This document shows positions 25,531-38,000 of a stretch of DNA of 64,000 nucleotides, in pieces. How positions within the stretch are numbered: the first letter of the stretch is position 1; every line of letters begins with the position of its first letter. The position numbers were made by a program, and so were the translations under genes. Origin of the DNA: Terebella lapidaria. Taxonomy: Eukaryota; Annelida; Polychaeta; Terebellida; Terebellidae. The stretch spans positions 26,782,165 to 26,846,164 of the forward strand of contig OX424564.1 of NCBI GenBank assembly GCA_949152475.1, given 5' to 3'. The notes under the pieces were generated by a model, which did no database searches, was not told the origin of the DNA, and saw only the letters and a program-made list of their open reading frames with translations.

Positions 25531-26640
25531 GAACTTGAAATTTTGATCGAACTGACCAATCAGGAGCTGGTATAGAATGTACAACCCTGAATGTGGTACT
25601 GAAATAATGAGTTCAACTCATATGATTTCCTTCTATTTTCGCCTGCTCAGAGGGGATTTTTGAGTGTTTAGTGAAAAATCTGTTGACTAATAGCAATTAT
25701 TCATCATTTATTCTCATTTATATATATGAGAATGAAATGAACACACGCATCTGATTATTCCCATTTATACATGTACATGCAAGAATGACTAGCATAATGA
25801 GAATCACTTGCAAGAATGACATGAATGACTTGTATCGAAACACATATATATTTAAAATCCCCATTCATAGATACGGGAGTGACATTTTTCAACAAATATG
25901 TATTCCTTTTCATGAATAAGGAAATGAAATTGCATCAAATCACATATATTTCCCTATACATTTTTTATTTTTATAGATAAGGGAATTCAATTGGGATCAA
26001 CAAACAGGTGACAATCCAAACCTTGCATCGCTCAGATATTTCAGAATATCTCAAAATGTTACTGACGGTAATTCCCCAAAATCGGGAAAATGGTCAATAG
26101 GGTATGCCGGTACTGAGAACGAATTGGAAGGCAATATGTATGCCCCTGTTTGGGATGCCGAGCATCATTGAAACATTAGCGACAATCTAATGTGTCCCGG
26201 ACTTGTGTTCAGTCTCCGGACGTCGTTACGCTAATTAGTTCAATTTGCAGTAGGTATAATTAAACCAAAAGGAATTTCTATGTTCAGGTGAAAGTACTGT
26301 CAATCGGACACTGTCATTACTTTGTCTGAAGACTTGACCACTTAGTGAAGGATCGGACATGGTCTTTGAGGCTTTGATGGTGATTCTCGTCCATTATGGA
26401 CGTTACTTGCTGAACTGCATCAAATTCTTGTCATTATGGAGCGATAAAACGCGTTTTGATATACGTTTTGATTATATTGGCGTTGCGATCCCGAAGCTGA
26501 CATAGTTTACTACTCGTCATGGTTTACATGATGATATTTTCACTTGAATGGCAACAACATAAAATTGGAACGTAATCATGTCAGTCATTGGAATTTCTTT
26601 TCTTCTTCAGAAAAAGTAAATCTACGGAAGCGTATTGCTA
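25531..26640. other. Gene-free spacer between SLC7-A and SLC7-B
   Basis: No gene is supported. The stretch 25690-25990 repeats short motifs such as 'catatata' and 'aagaatgac' at irregular spacing but has no clean period. Confidence 0.45.
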
Positions 26641-26649
26641 CCAGGCAAA

Positions 26650-27143
26650 TAACTCAAAATTTCGAGATAATATCTCAAATGTTTGACATAATATCTCCAA
26701 ATTTTGACTTATTATCTCAAACTTTTGATATATTAAGTCAAAAATTTTAGATAGTAAGTCGAACTTTCCATTTCAAAATTTCGAGATAGTAACTCAAAAT
26801 TTCGAGATAGTAACTCATCATTTTGAGACATTAATTCGAAATTTCGAGATATTACCTCAAAACTCAGAGATGTTAACTCGAAATCTCGAGATATCAAGTC
26901 GAAATTTCGAGATATTAACCCAAAATTTCGAGATGTAACTCGAAATTTCGGGATATTAACCCAAAATTTGAGATACTACTGTATCTGATGTATTTCGTAA
27001 CTTTTTTTTCATTTTGAGTTATTATCTCGAAATTGTGAGTTACTATCTCGAAATTTTGAGTTATTATCTCAAAATTTCCAGTTATTATCTCGAAATTTCG
27101 AGTTATTATCTCTAAATTTCGAGTTGTTATCTCGAAAATTTGT
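26650..27143. repeat. Inverted array of ~22-bp AT-rich units
   Basis: The left arm (26650-26985) repeats a unit near 'aactcgaaatttcgagatat' about fifteen times with drift. The right arm (about 27012-27143) repeats 'gagttattatctcgaaattt', which is the same unit on the other strand, about six times. A ~27-bp non-repeat spacer separates them. Each unit holds the small palindrome cgaaatttcg, so the array can fold both locally and arm to arm. A 68-codon open frame overlapping its start is a by-product of the repeat. Confidence 0.8.
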
Positions 27144-29390
27144 GCTAAAAAAATTCCTCTCTTGGCAGCAATACGGCTCCGTATAAATCATGATCACCAA
27201 ACTTAGATGTCAGATCTGGTCATCAGGTATGCAGTGTTTATGGTGTAAGCTGGCAAAACAATTACACTCACGCGATAGAACACAGAGTATACTAAGCAAA
27301 TATGTGAATTTTTTGTTTGTATAAAAAACATTCATCACACTCACTGCCCACCATAATACATCGTGAGGTGCGTTGCTATTAATTTCCTGTCTTGTGCACA
27401 CAAAAACCCTCACGTGCAGTTTGTTCTGGCAGCTCTTACAATAATCCCCCTTATTTATCTCCCTCTGGTGGAATAAAACCTAATTAGCACGACACGTCTC
27501 CACATCACACATGAGCCGAATAATGTAAACTGTATAATGAATATGAATGAAAATATGCCGAAATATGAATACGAATATTCGTTACCTTGATGAATGTGGA
27601 TACCAGTTTCATGACTGATTCAATTACGAATACATGTTAATATTTCATCGATTATTTTATATCATTATTATTACACCGGCATTCCTATAGTACATACTCC
27701 ACACGTTCTATGCACTTCAAGAAAAACACATCTAGATCGGTGAAGGTCTTCTAGTAGGTTGACTGAATTTAGGTCCAGAGTGAAGATCCCTGAAGGTAAT
27801 CAAGTAAATAGACTGAAGCTAAATACATAGAGAACATCTATGAAGTTGGCCTGGTGTATGACGACGAAAACCGCTCTGGTAATATTCTGTCTTCAGACGT
27901 TGTAGCCGTTCGCCTCATCGCGTGAGTTGACGAAGATCGCGCGGTGAACCTACAGTCTCGTTTTCCTCCAACGCTGTTGACGTCTGAGTTCCATCAATCG
28001 CTGATCAGCCCAGCGGTGTGTGGTTTGGGTTTTTCCCTCCCGGTACACCACTCGTTTGTGTTCGCCCACCACCGAACACAAGATCGCTTCGTATCTGTCA
28101 AATAGGACGTCTGGAGATAGGACGTCTGGAGATAGTTGGCCATCGACCTGTGAACTAATGTGATAATTGGGTCTGGTGCCCGAACGTATTTTTTGTTTCG
28201 AGATATTTTTAGATGTATTCGAATGAATATTCGTAATTAGAAAGCTTGCATTTGAATAGTATACAAACAGGAATAATTACAAACAGAATACGAATACCAA
28301 ATATGAATACTCAGTGTCCACTCTATTGCAGTACCCATATTTATTTTCGCACATGCTGTTGGAGAAAAAAAATCTATGCATATATATCTGATCATTGACA
28401 TACAATGTTTAATGCTTAATGCATTCCCGGTGAGTACATCTTACTAGTTAGTCCGATTGATATTGATTCTCAGCATGTATGATTATCTCATGAATATTTA
28501 GAATATTCACATAAGGCAACGCACGTCCAAATAAGAAAATGTGTTTCCATCCATATAAGAACAAAAACATAGTATACATATACACCATCTTTCATTGTTC
28601 ACTTAGACAAGGTCACTAAGCCTACTATCAGACCATCATTTTGCAGCCCAGATGGAACGTTGTCTGCTGAAGCATTAAATATTGTACACATTTCAAGTAA
28701 ACACTGTGGAGGACTGGGTTGTCATTATGCCTTAAAGTGATCTATGGCAGCCTTACATGTAACTGGCAAATTGATGGAGTGGTTATAGGAAAACCGATTC
28801 CCAGAAAATTCCTCCAGGTATTGGATCCAAGCAATTCACCAATGTAGGAGTTTTGGTCGAGGTGGGTAATGTATTTGTGAAAGCAATGAGGAAAATAGAG
28901 AACTAAAAGTTTCTTTGCAACTGTCTAAAAGAACCTCTCATCAGACATACATATTAAACTATTTTTTTCCATTTCAGAAATAATGGCACCAAGCGAGAAA
29001 ATCCGCAATTGTCCACTTGAAAAAACGCCTCTAGTTTTTTTTTAATGATATCCCACCCAGCTTGAAAGTTGGCTTGCGTGCCGTGAGGTGCTACCGGTCA
29101 TGTTTCCACGCACACATCCTCTAATTATTTCACACTTGATCCACCAGTGTCTGACAGGAGTAGATGAAAATTAGGATCTTGTGTTGGAACCTGGCGTGAC
29201 AAACATCACTCAATGTCAGAGACGTTAACGAGACGTCTGTATTTCTTCTTCACAGGTTTAGCACATTGCATGCTTGTGGAAGTTGCAATACATATATTAT
29301 GCCCGTTTCTTTTCCATTTTTTGTGTAATAGAAAAAAATATAATGTATGTTTCAGGTTGGGTGTTTTCATATATCCTTTTGTGGGGAATG
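27144..29390. other. Gene-free spacer with a GC-richer patch
   Basis: No gene is supported. At about 27880-28110 the sequence is noticeably richer in G, C and CpG than its surroundings and may be a transposon fragment. Immediately after, 'ataggacgtctggag' occurs twice in tandem (about 28103-28135). A frame at 29206-29442 is unsupported. Confidence 0.4.
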
Positions 29391-29392
29391 CA

Positions 29393-29690
29393 GTAAGTAT
29401 CAATCTATTACTGCCAATACAGTGAGATTTTAATGATGCCAATAAGAAACGAAAAATACAATATTTTGCAATAAAAACAAAGCCCGACCAAATAGTTTAT
29501 CCAAAGACACACTGGCGTCATCAGCGGCAGACAGTGTGTTAAATGTAGTTGTTTCTACTGTACACCTGATGGAATTAGTATACAACTGCCCAACAACCTA
29601 TGAAAACAATTTAGATATCCGAAACAAACACCATGGAACAGATATATGACAAGTACATAAGTACCTAATCACAAGCCCGAAGGCTGCTGT
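29393..29690 (+). repeat. Interspersed repeat A copy
   Basis: It starts 'gtaagtatcaatctattact' and retains 'ggcagacagtgtg', 'gtagttgtttctactgtaca' and 'tacataagtacctaatcaca' in the order seen in the 25-kb copy. Divergence by point changes is moderate. No coding is inferred. Confidence 0.7.
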
Positions 29691-29699
29691 TGGTCTTAC

Positions 29700-30729
29700 C
29701 GTGTTCAGCATTACCGTGTTGTTATGATACTACAGTGCACTGTCTGCTGCGAATTCATTATAATAGAGACCAAGATAGGACACAAAACCTTTGTATTGGA
29801 AATAGCGGGGGAAAATCCGAATCATAGTCTCGAAATTTGTGTAGTCAATTACTGTCACGCTAGGTCTCTGATCCAATGACGCACCTCTACAAACGCTAAC
29901 CAATGCACAAGAATCCCGAGTTTTCGGCAGCACAAGACCTCGGGTCAAACTCATAATTGCGCCTCGTGACTGAAACCTTCTGTAAGTGTAATCGAGAGTG
30001 CAACTTGATGTAATAAAGACAACATAATCCCCACTATGTTGAAAATCGTCCCCGACTCCATTATCGCTCACTGTTTGCTTTTGGCTCAGCTTCCCCGGAC
30101 GTACTTCGAGAGTTTCCTACATTACTTGGTCTCAAATCAAACAAGAATTATAGTAATGGAATAGGTTCATGTGTTGGAATCAATACCTCTCGGAACCAAC
30201 TGGTACTCTGACAGGTTTGGAGAAGGATCATATTCACCCGTTCTAGTGACGTTGTGTGTACTGCTGTCTCAAATTTCCACTTATAACATCGTCTATTGCT
30301 GCACTATGTATAGTTTACATACCATGTTGAATGAGTATGTTTGTAATAAAATATATGAATACGGGTTGATAAGTGCCACTACACAATAATAAATGAGATC
30401 AATAAAATGTAATATGCCTCGTTTTGTTGAATATAACCATAAGGTGACTAGCGGATGAATTACCAGTAATTCTCATCGTAATGACATGTTTGATACTGGT
30501 AAACTGGAGATCATTCGCATACGATTTGTGACATCCGAAATATTCAAATAATCACTCCGTTCGACAACAAAGTAGTACGTACATGACTGTATTCTCAGTG
30601 AAAGGTATCTTAATGACCAACATTGTTATGTTCGACGATACATGTACATGATACGATTTCCCTTGATGTGTTATTGAGGTTTTGACACGGTGCTCGTGGT
30701 GAGCAAACTTCGATGAAATTTGTGAGCAT
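29700..30729. other. Gene-free spacer
   Basis: A 113-codon minus-strand frame (30071-29730) opens with GTG rather than ATG and has no recognised domain, so it is not called. Nothing else is supported. Confidence 0.4.
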
Positions 30730-31099
30730 TTTTAGGCTACCGGTCCTATGGTCCGATAATCTATTGGCATGGCGTTGCGTCCGTCGTCTGTCGTCCACAT
30801 TTTTATCTTTTTTGTTTACCGGCGAATTTTTCTGAAATTTTGCACAAAAATACTTAAAAATAATTCAAGAAGGAGGTATTTTTTAGTTTTTTTATTTTCG
30901 CATTTTTTTTCAAAATGGCGGCTGTTTTCGACGAAAAATGCCTGATTTTGGACTTTGGCGGCCATTTTCTCAAAATCTGTTCAATAACTTTTTTTCTTTT
31001 TGATACATAACACTCCTCATATGTACTCCTATGATGTCTATAAATTTCGTTGCGCTTGAATCGCTCAAAGTCGGCCATTTTGGCTCAAAGTCGGCCCAA

Positions 31100-31950
31100 A
31101 TGGGACTTTCCCATGTTAAATTCTCCTATGCTTTATAATGGGACACATTATGCCTAATATCTCACTTAATATTGAGATTAGAGACTAGGAATCAATTGTG
31201 GACATATAGGAAATGATATATGCTGAATATTCTCGTGACCTTGAATTTGACCTCTGACCTCAGTTTCAAGGTCAGAGCACAAAATGGCTTATATCTCGCT
31301 TATTATTGACTCTACAGCTTAGGAGTCAATTGTGGACATATAGGAAATGATATATGCTCAATATTCTGATGACCTTGAATTTGACCTTTGACCCCATTTT
31401 GAAGGTCATGGGACAAAATGGCTTATATCTCGCTTATTATTGACTCTACAGCTCAGGAATCAATTGTTGACATATGGGAAATAATATATGCTGAATATTC
31501 TGATGACATTGAATTTGACCTTTGACCCCATTTTCAAAGTCATAGGACAAAATGGCTAATATCTCGCTTGTTATCGACTTTACAGCTTAGGAATCAGTTA
31601 TGAACATATAGGAAATGATATATGCTGAATATTCTCGTGACCATGAATTTGACCTTTGACCTCATTTTCAAGGTCACAGGACAAAATGGCTAATATATTG
31701 CTCCTCTATTGACTGTATGGCTTGGGAATCAATTGTGGACATATAGAAAATGATATACACTGAATATTTTGATGACCTTGAATTTGACCTTTGCCTTCAT
31801 TTTCAAGACCACAGCACAAAATTGCTGATATCTCTCTGATTATTTAATTTACAGCTTAGCAACCAACTGTGGACATGATATATGGTTAATATTATATATG
31901 CTGAATATTCTCTTGACCTTGAATTTAACCAGTGACCTGTCTAACATCTA
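31100..31950. repeat. 134-bp minisatellite, about six units
   Basis: The tetramer-rich landmark 'gaatttga' recurs at 31243, 31377, 31511, 31645, 31780 and, as 'gaatttaa', at 31921, giving spacings of 134, 134, 134, 135 and 141. Each unit carries 'gacctttgacc', 'aaggtca', 'acaaaatggct', 'atatctcgct' and 'ggaaatgatatatgctgaat'. Upstream, 30730-31100 is a low-complexity T- and CGG-bearing stretch ('caaaatggcgg', 'ggcggccattttc') that probably belongs to the same repeat. Open frames here are by-products. Confidence 0.85.
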
Positions 31951-33740
31951 AAATAAACATTGTCCGGTAACCTATCTTTGGCCCCTGAGAAGAGAAACTT
32001 TGTCGTCTAATCCAACAGAACACTATCTTGATAGATTTGATTTTGTCGTGACAAGGACGAGGTAATATGTCTCGTTGCTTTCCACAGATGATTTATCTGA
32101 GACAGGGTTTATTGAATCTCAAAATGACTTTGTTGTACCTTAACAGCATCGATTTAGAACAGGTTACCAGAGTGCATCTCTTCTACCAGCGATCATGCTT
32201 CCAGTGTTCTCATGGTTCAAACATCACTCACTGGAAATGTATAGCAGTACACAACTTGTGTTGCCAAACCCAGCTTGTGAAACGATCAATATTTTAATTG
32301 ATAATTGTATTCCAAAAGCATTTTCCATTTTATGATTTGTCAGTGTCAGTGACCGACATTACAATTTTCGGGTGCGGACAAATTTGGTATATCTCTGCGG
32401 GTGACAAAATGCTACAAAACTCTCGGGAGTTTCATAAACGTAATTTCTGTATTTTCAATGTGCATAAAAATTAGGATCACGAAGAAAAAACACTTAGCAC
32501 AGAATGAATCCATATTTCACGACGTGACGATGTTTATACATTTTAAGTGTTATATACAAATGTCCTCATAGTAACGCATCGAATATATAACCCTGGAGAG
32601 AATGTAATGAAATATGAAAGTACAATTTTGTTATTTCTAGTCAACAATTCGTTCTGACCCCCCCCCCCCCCCCACTTCTCCATGCTTGGACTGCATCAAC
32701 ATCCACAAGAAATAAACTGTGTTATTCCATATGTCGTTGGTCCATTTTAGTGTAATATCCAGCCCTTCAAAATGTAAGTATCAAATATGACCAACCCAAA
32801 CAGATTCTGATAATGACAATAACAAACCTAAAATAACACACCTAAAAGAACTAAGTGATGATTGATGGGCAATATCACATGGAAAGCTAACGTAGGTGTG
32901 ACGTTTATACTGACCGGTGTTATGTATTGTTGTTCGTAGCCACCAGGTATGTGTAGATCTCTTCGTCTTTGTCAACTTAATACAGAGTAACCCTAAGTGA
33001 CTGTGTACATGGTCTGGTACTTCTACTGTTGGATGTGTGTTATCACCAATTTCCTTATCATTACTAGCTAATATTCGGAAACGAATTTGATATTAAAATT
33101 CTAGCCCTACAAAAATAAATGTAGTTACTGATACGAATTGGTTTCAAAAAGAATATGCTACAACGTTGTTTCGCTACAAGAGTATCTCCACAGAACTATC
33201 ACGCGAGACGCTGTTGAGCTTTAACACAGTACATAGTCCCAAATATCCAGGGGAAAATATGTTAGAACGAGATTCCTGTGGATTCTAATATGTGTGGTAT
33301 TCATGTGTACAGAACAGGAAATTAGTATCGACACACTTTCACAACGTACTCTGCTGGACAGCATGCATGGTGTGAGAATTTTGTTTTGTAATACTACCCT
33401 TGTATTGCTTGATGATTGTAGTTAACCTTGCACTGATTCCGCAAATTCGCATCATCAGATTACTGCTATGCAGAACCGATAACTAAAAGAATGTTCTATG
33501 GACGGTGTTCCTGTCATTGGATCATTTAAGAATTACATTCTGATCTGATCAGTATTTGCTGCCAGTCTTATCGCATGGAGATCAAAATAGTTTGTCATCG
33601 CGGATAACAAAAATCGATACAGTAATGTAAGCCGAGGTCATGAGTTAGTAAACATGGTAATGGTGTTGCAAAACTGCAACAGAATCGACTTGGTGTACTG
33701 TTCATCACTTGATAAATGGACGAAATTGAATAGAGTCTGG
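31951..33740. other. Gene-free spacer with repeat-A relic and C run
   Basis: No gene is supported. A 16-nt C run is at about 32658-32673. A diverged start of repeat A is at about 32768-32850, recognised by 'gtaagtatcaa' and 'gacaataacaaac' at the expected spacing. Confidence 0.4.
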
Positions 33741-33744
33741 TGAG

Positions 33745-33930
33745 TAGTGGCCACGATGGAAGACAAGCAACATCAAAGCCCAAAAGACCATGATGTCTAA
33801 TTGCACACTAAGTGATTGACCTTCGGATAAAGTGTTGACATAGGCCGATACCGTGTTCACTTGCTTGTACGGAATAAATGTATGTTGGTTCGACTAAATG
33901 CACTGCTGGTTGAGGTAATTACCGTACCGA
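33745..33930. repeat. Flanking direct repeat, upstream of SLC7-B
   Basis: This stretch aligns with 41117-41290 on the other side of SLC7-B, in the same orientation. Both hold 'gacaagcaacatcaaagc' exactly, then 'aaag.cca', 'cactaagt', 'gtgaccttcg' and 'aaagt' in order, and both end near a 'ggttcaact/ggttcgact' element. It could be a dispersed repeat or a footprint of the duplication that produced SLC7-B. Confidence 0.5.
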
Positions 33931-34701
33931 AGTCAAGTGGAGTAGTCTACTCAGTATAACATTGTCCTTCAAACTCTTAGCACATTTGAATTTTTCCCGA
34001 TTTATTTTAGGAATTGTATTCGAACCATCAGATTCATTACTCTCAGCAAATATCGCTAATACCTTTTGCCTTCCCGAACATAGTCAAATTCCACTTATAT
34101 ACCGACTGATGCGAGATTTGGATTTTCGACTGTGCATTAAGCTCATTCTATTTACAAGAAAACATGGGTAATGAACAGACAGGGAAATTGAAATTTACTG
34201 CTAAAACCCTTAAAACTGTCCTTACGTTGAGAAACGGTCCATTTCTCTCAGTTTTTTTTCTTCCTTCTAGTTCACAAACGCACAAAAATCCCATATAGGC
34301 TGACAATGTTATGTATCAGTGCATCTGTACTTAGTACATTTTTTTGTGTAAATTTAAGGTCATTTGCCACAGAATTAGGTGGGCATCCGCATGATTTATC
34401 ATACAAAATGGTTGAATTTTGGTAAGTGGTTGTTGAATGAGGACACAGATCTGATATCGTACTAATTTGATTGGCTGCATCCATTGCCAACCAAGAGGCT
34501 TCAGTTATTGCCATTATACAGATACACCATCAGACTAACGTATGTACTGTCTTACGCTATGTATTTCTGGTGATACATGAGATAAGTGTAACAAGTCGGT
34601 TTACGCCGTGATAGTGTGGTTGCTGTCAGTCGGAGTTTGAGCATTGCTCCTCATCAGTGGCAGATCTATAGATGTCATAGTCCAAAGCAGAGGTCAATGC
34701 A

Positions 34702-35080
34702 CTTAATCTCGAGGTCCAATGTAACTAATGACCTGTAGCTTTATCAAGAGGCATACAATTAGGCTGCTGATAACATCTAAATATTTCACCCACCATGTGT
34801 AATGCAAATATTATACTTACTGATGCAGGCTCAAATGCACTTGATTAATGAAAATAGCCTCTAGGAGATCTGAAGAAAGTATTCGCCAGTAATTTACAGG
34901 GCACTCGATTTGAAGAATGTATATGATTTTGTGAATATATGTATTGGATGATCGTTCGAATATCGGACCATGACGTTATTAATGTAGCAAACGTTGGGTG
35001 AGTCGACAGGACAGGAGTGGACTATTTTAATCAGTTGAAAAATACTACTGGTACTTTCCTGGTGATGGATCTGAGTGAAA
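34702..35080 (+). promoter_or_regulatory. SLC7-B promoter/5'UTR block shared with SLC7-A
   Basis: 34702-34737 and 34951-34995 match the two blocks upstream of SLC7-A. The proximal block ends about 86 nt before the ATG at 35081, nearly the same distance as in A. Between the blocks B carries about 140 nt that A lacks, so either B gained or A lost sequence. The context at the start codon, gagtgaaaatgg, is identical in both genes. No TATA box was identified. Confidence 0.65.
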
Positions 35081-38000
35081 ATGGTCGACAATGGAAACAT
35101 CGACAAACTTAGATCTAGCAATGGCAGAACCAAAGTCATATCCGGATACAGAGCGTCTATAGAACTACAGCATAGTAATCTCATGAAGGCACGTGACAAC
35201 CGTGGCAAGAAAGTTGCCATGGAAACGACTACCATGGTAATGGATAGGACGATAGGATTACTCGAAGGTGTCGGTCTGGTCTTCGGAGGTGTGGTGGGTA
35301 TGTACAACATCGCCTGAATAAAGTTAGGCCCTATTACTTTTTATCATTCATCAATGGTGTAATCAAAGTGGTTCAGTGCTTTGGAGTAGGCCTAATCTTG
35401 GCATCTTCGAACTGAATAGAGACTCCAGTATTGTTTGTTGGATTTGACTCATTGCTCTTAGACTTTCGCCCATACATGCACAAATTTATGGATAACACAC
35501 TTCAATGAGACAATTAAGTCCTTTCCTAAAAAGTCGGCAAATTAAATGGCAAAGGGTATTTCTACAGCGTCCATTCTATTATTCCCATGTGTACGATTTT
35601 TGTCCAGGTTCCGGGATATTTATCTCGCCTAAGGGCGTCATAGCCAGGGCGGGGAGCGTAGGATTGTCCCTGCTCATGTGGGGAATCGGCGGCTTGATCA
35701 GCATGTTCGGTCAGTTTCTCCCTAGTTCAAAATCTTTTACTTTTCACCACCCGATTTAGATTCACCTTGTGTGTTATCTTGAATGTATTGTAGCATCATC
35801 GAACACTCTCAAAATGCGGAGGAGCCACCATGAATTTTTAATCTATAAATTAAAAAAAAATTAGACAGATTTCACGTTTTGCTCGGGTCATCAGGTGATC
35901 AATTATACATAGGCCTATTACGACCATCATGTCCCGTAGGCGCTCTGGGCGTGGCTGAGTTGGGCTGCCTGATCCCGCGTTCGGCTGGCGAGTACCAGTT
36001 CCTGCGTGAAGCATACGGTCGCTGGCTGGGTTACCTGTATGGCTGGTCACTTACCTTTCTGCTTGGACCGTCTGGTCGGGCCGTCATGTCCATGACCTGT
36101 GCCGAGTATATCCTTGCTTCTGTGTTCAGCGATGATTGTGGAGCGCCACCGCAATTCATCGTCAAACTACTGGGAGCTGCTGTTCTATGTAAGTGGAAGA
36201 ACCGTGAAATCAGACTCAAACTGACCGGTCTAAATTAAGGTAGACTGCTCCGAAATAATACTCGTTCAATGAAGGCATGCAGCGCAATCTCTCTGGCATA
36301 CGTTCAACTTTTATAGACTAGAAAACTGCATCTGTGAGCAGAACATCATACCCCGGACGTTATATCCCTTTATTCGCAGTGCTGCTGACCGCCGTGAACT
36401 GTTACAGCGTCAACCTCTCAAACAACATACAAGTCGTCTTTATGTTCGGCAAAATCATAGCGCTGGCCATCATCGTGGCCGGAGGAATATACATGATGTC
36501 CATAGGTGGTGCAAGTGTCCATTAGAGCAATGATAATACATTTGTTCAAATGAATGGAACTAATGAAAACTATGTTCAGCTTTGGTCCAGCAGCGTCAGA
36601 TTCTTTTATTTTAACAAGATGAATGTTTCAATGATAATCTGTAGATACTTCACAACCATGGGTAAAATGCACGATCACAGATTTGTTTATTTCACACTGG
36701 ACACGCCATTTATATTAAATCATCATTTATTCAATTTTGATAGGGGAATTAGACAACCTGAAAACTGGATTTGAAGGATCAAGCAAAGAAGCCGGAGAAA
36801 TAGTCATGGCTTTCTACGGTGCCTTGTTTGCTTACGACGGCTGGTAAAATATACAGAAATTATGTATTCATGAAACTACATTCTTGACTTGATTGCAAAG
36901 TTAACTTTCTATTCCATTACACACCTGTAGGGATAGTCTGGTGACTGCTACGGAAGAAATCATTAACCCTAGGAGGTGAGTATTCTTGTTTCAACGATAC
37001 ATGTATTACAGTATTCAAAACAAAGATGCAAATCAATCCAGAATGACGTCATGTACACGGTGAGCGATATTGCAGGAATATACCCCTGACGTACATCATA
37101 GCTCTGCCGCTGATCACGGTTCTTTACGTCATGGTAAACGTCTCTTACTTCACCGTGATGTCTGGAGAAGAAATGCTTGCCAGTTCGGCCGTTGCGGTGG
37201 TATGTACATGCAGTACATGTACTCATCAGATGGATTGTGGTGTGTCTTAGGCTCGTGGTGTGTCTTAGGCTCGAGACACCAAGAGCTAGAACTCTTATAT
37301 TTGATCAGGACTTGCCGATCGATCCTGGAATGACAATCGACACTATACTAAAATAACATTCCCAATGGTTCTGTCAGTATAAAGACATTGTGGAAGTTCT
37401 CCCTCTTCTTTTGTTTATCATAATATAGGTACTTCGGTACCACCATGTTCCAGTGATACCATATTCGGTTCATTTGAAAAGGCTACAAAATATTGTTGTT
37501 GTATCTTGTTAATTTGGAGTGATTCAGAAGCTTGCTTTCATCTAAAATATCATGTTTTTAAAGACGTGGGCGGAAGGAGTTATCCCAAAAGCCTTCTGGT
37601 TGATGCCGCTGTTTGTTGCAATGTCCACGTTCGGTTCACTCAACACGGGCGTCTTTACAGGAGGGAGGTAAGTTATATTGTTTTTGTAATTCAGTAGCAA
37701 AATCGAACCAATGTACAGTCGTTTGAAGAAATCTGTGAATAGACCTCATTTTATTTGGCAAAAATAATTTATTAACTCCCACCCCCTCCGCCCTGAAAAC
37801 TGCTGAGTCGTTCATATATAAACGTTGTATTATAATACGTGAAGACTAAAACTGACTTGTGTTTTATGGCTATAACAGATAACAGTTACTCTGGGAATTG
37901 AAACAAATTTTAGTTCAGCCAATTTTAGTTCACGTCAAATCTATCAAAGGTTCAGGTAACCTGTTTGAATGAAATTACGATGTGTTTTGTCGAGAGAAAA

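Noticed and set aside
26544-26750. 68-codon frame with repeated hydrophobic units
   Set aside because: Produced by reading through the short palindromic repeat array.
29730-30071. 113-codon minus-strand frame
   Set aside because: Opens with GTG, with no ATG in support, no domain and no splice context.
30854-31078. 74-codon Lys-rich minus-strand frame
   Set aside because: Arises from the T-rich low-complexity start of the minisatellite.
36380-36525. SLC7-B exon 4 frame reading past the exon to SIGGASVH and a stop
   Set aside because: The extension is intron. The donor at 36506 matches the exon end used in SLC7-A and SLC7-C, and the next exon restores the family sequence.
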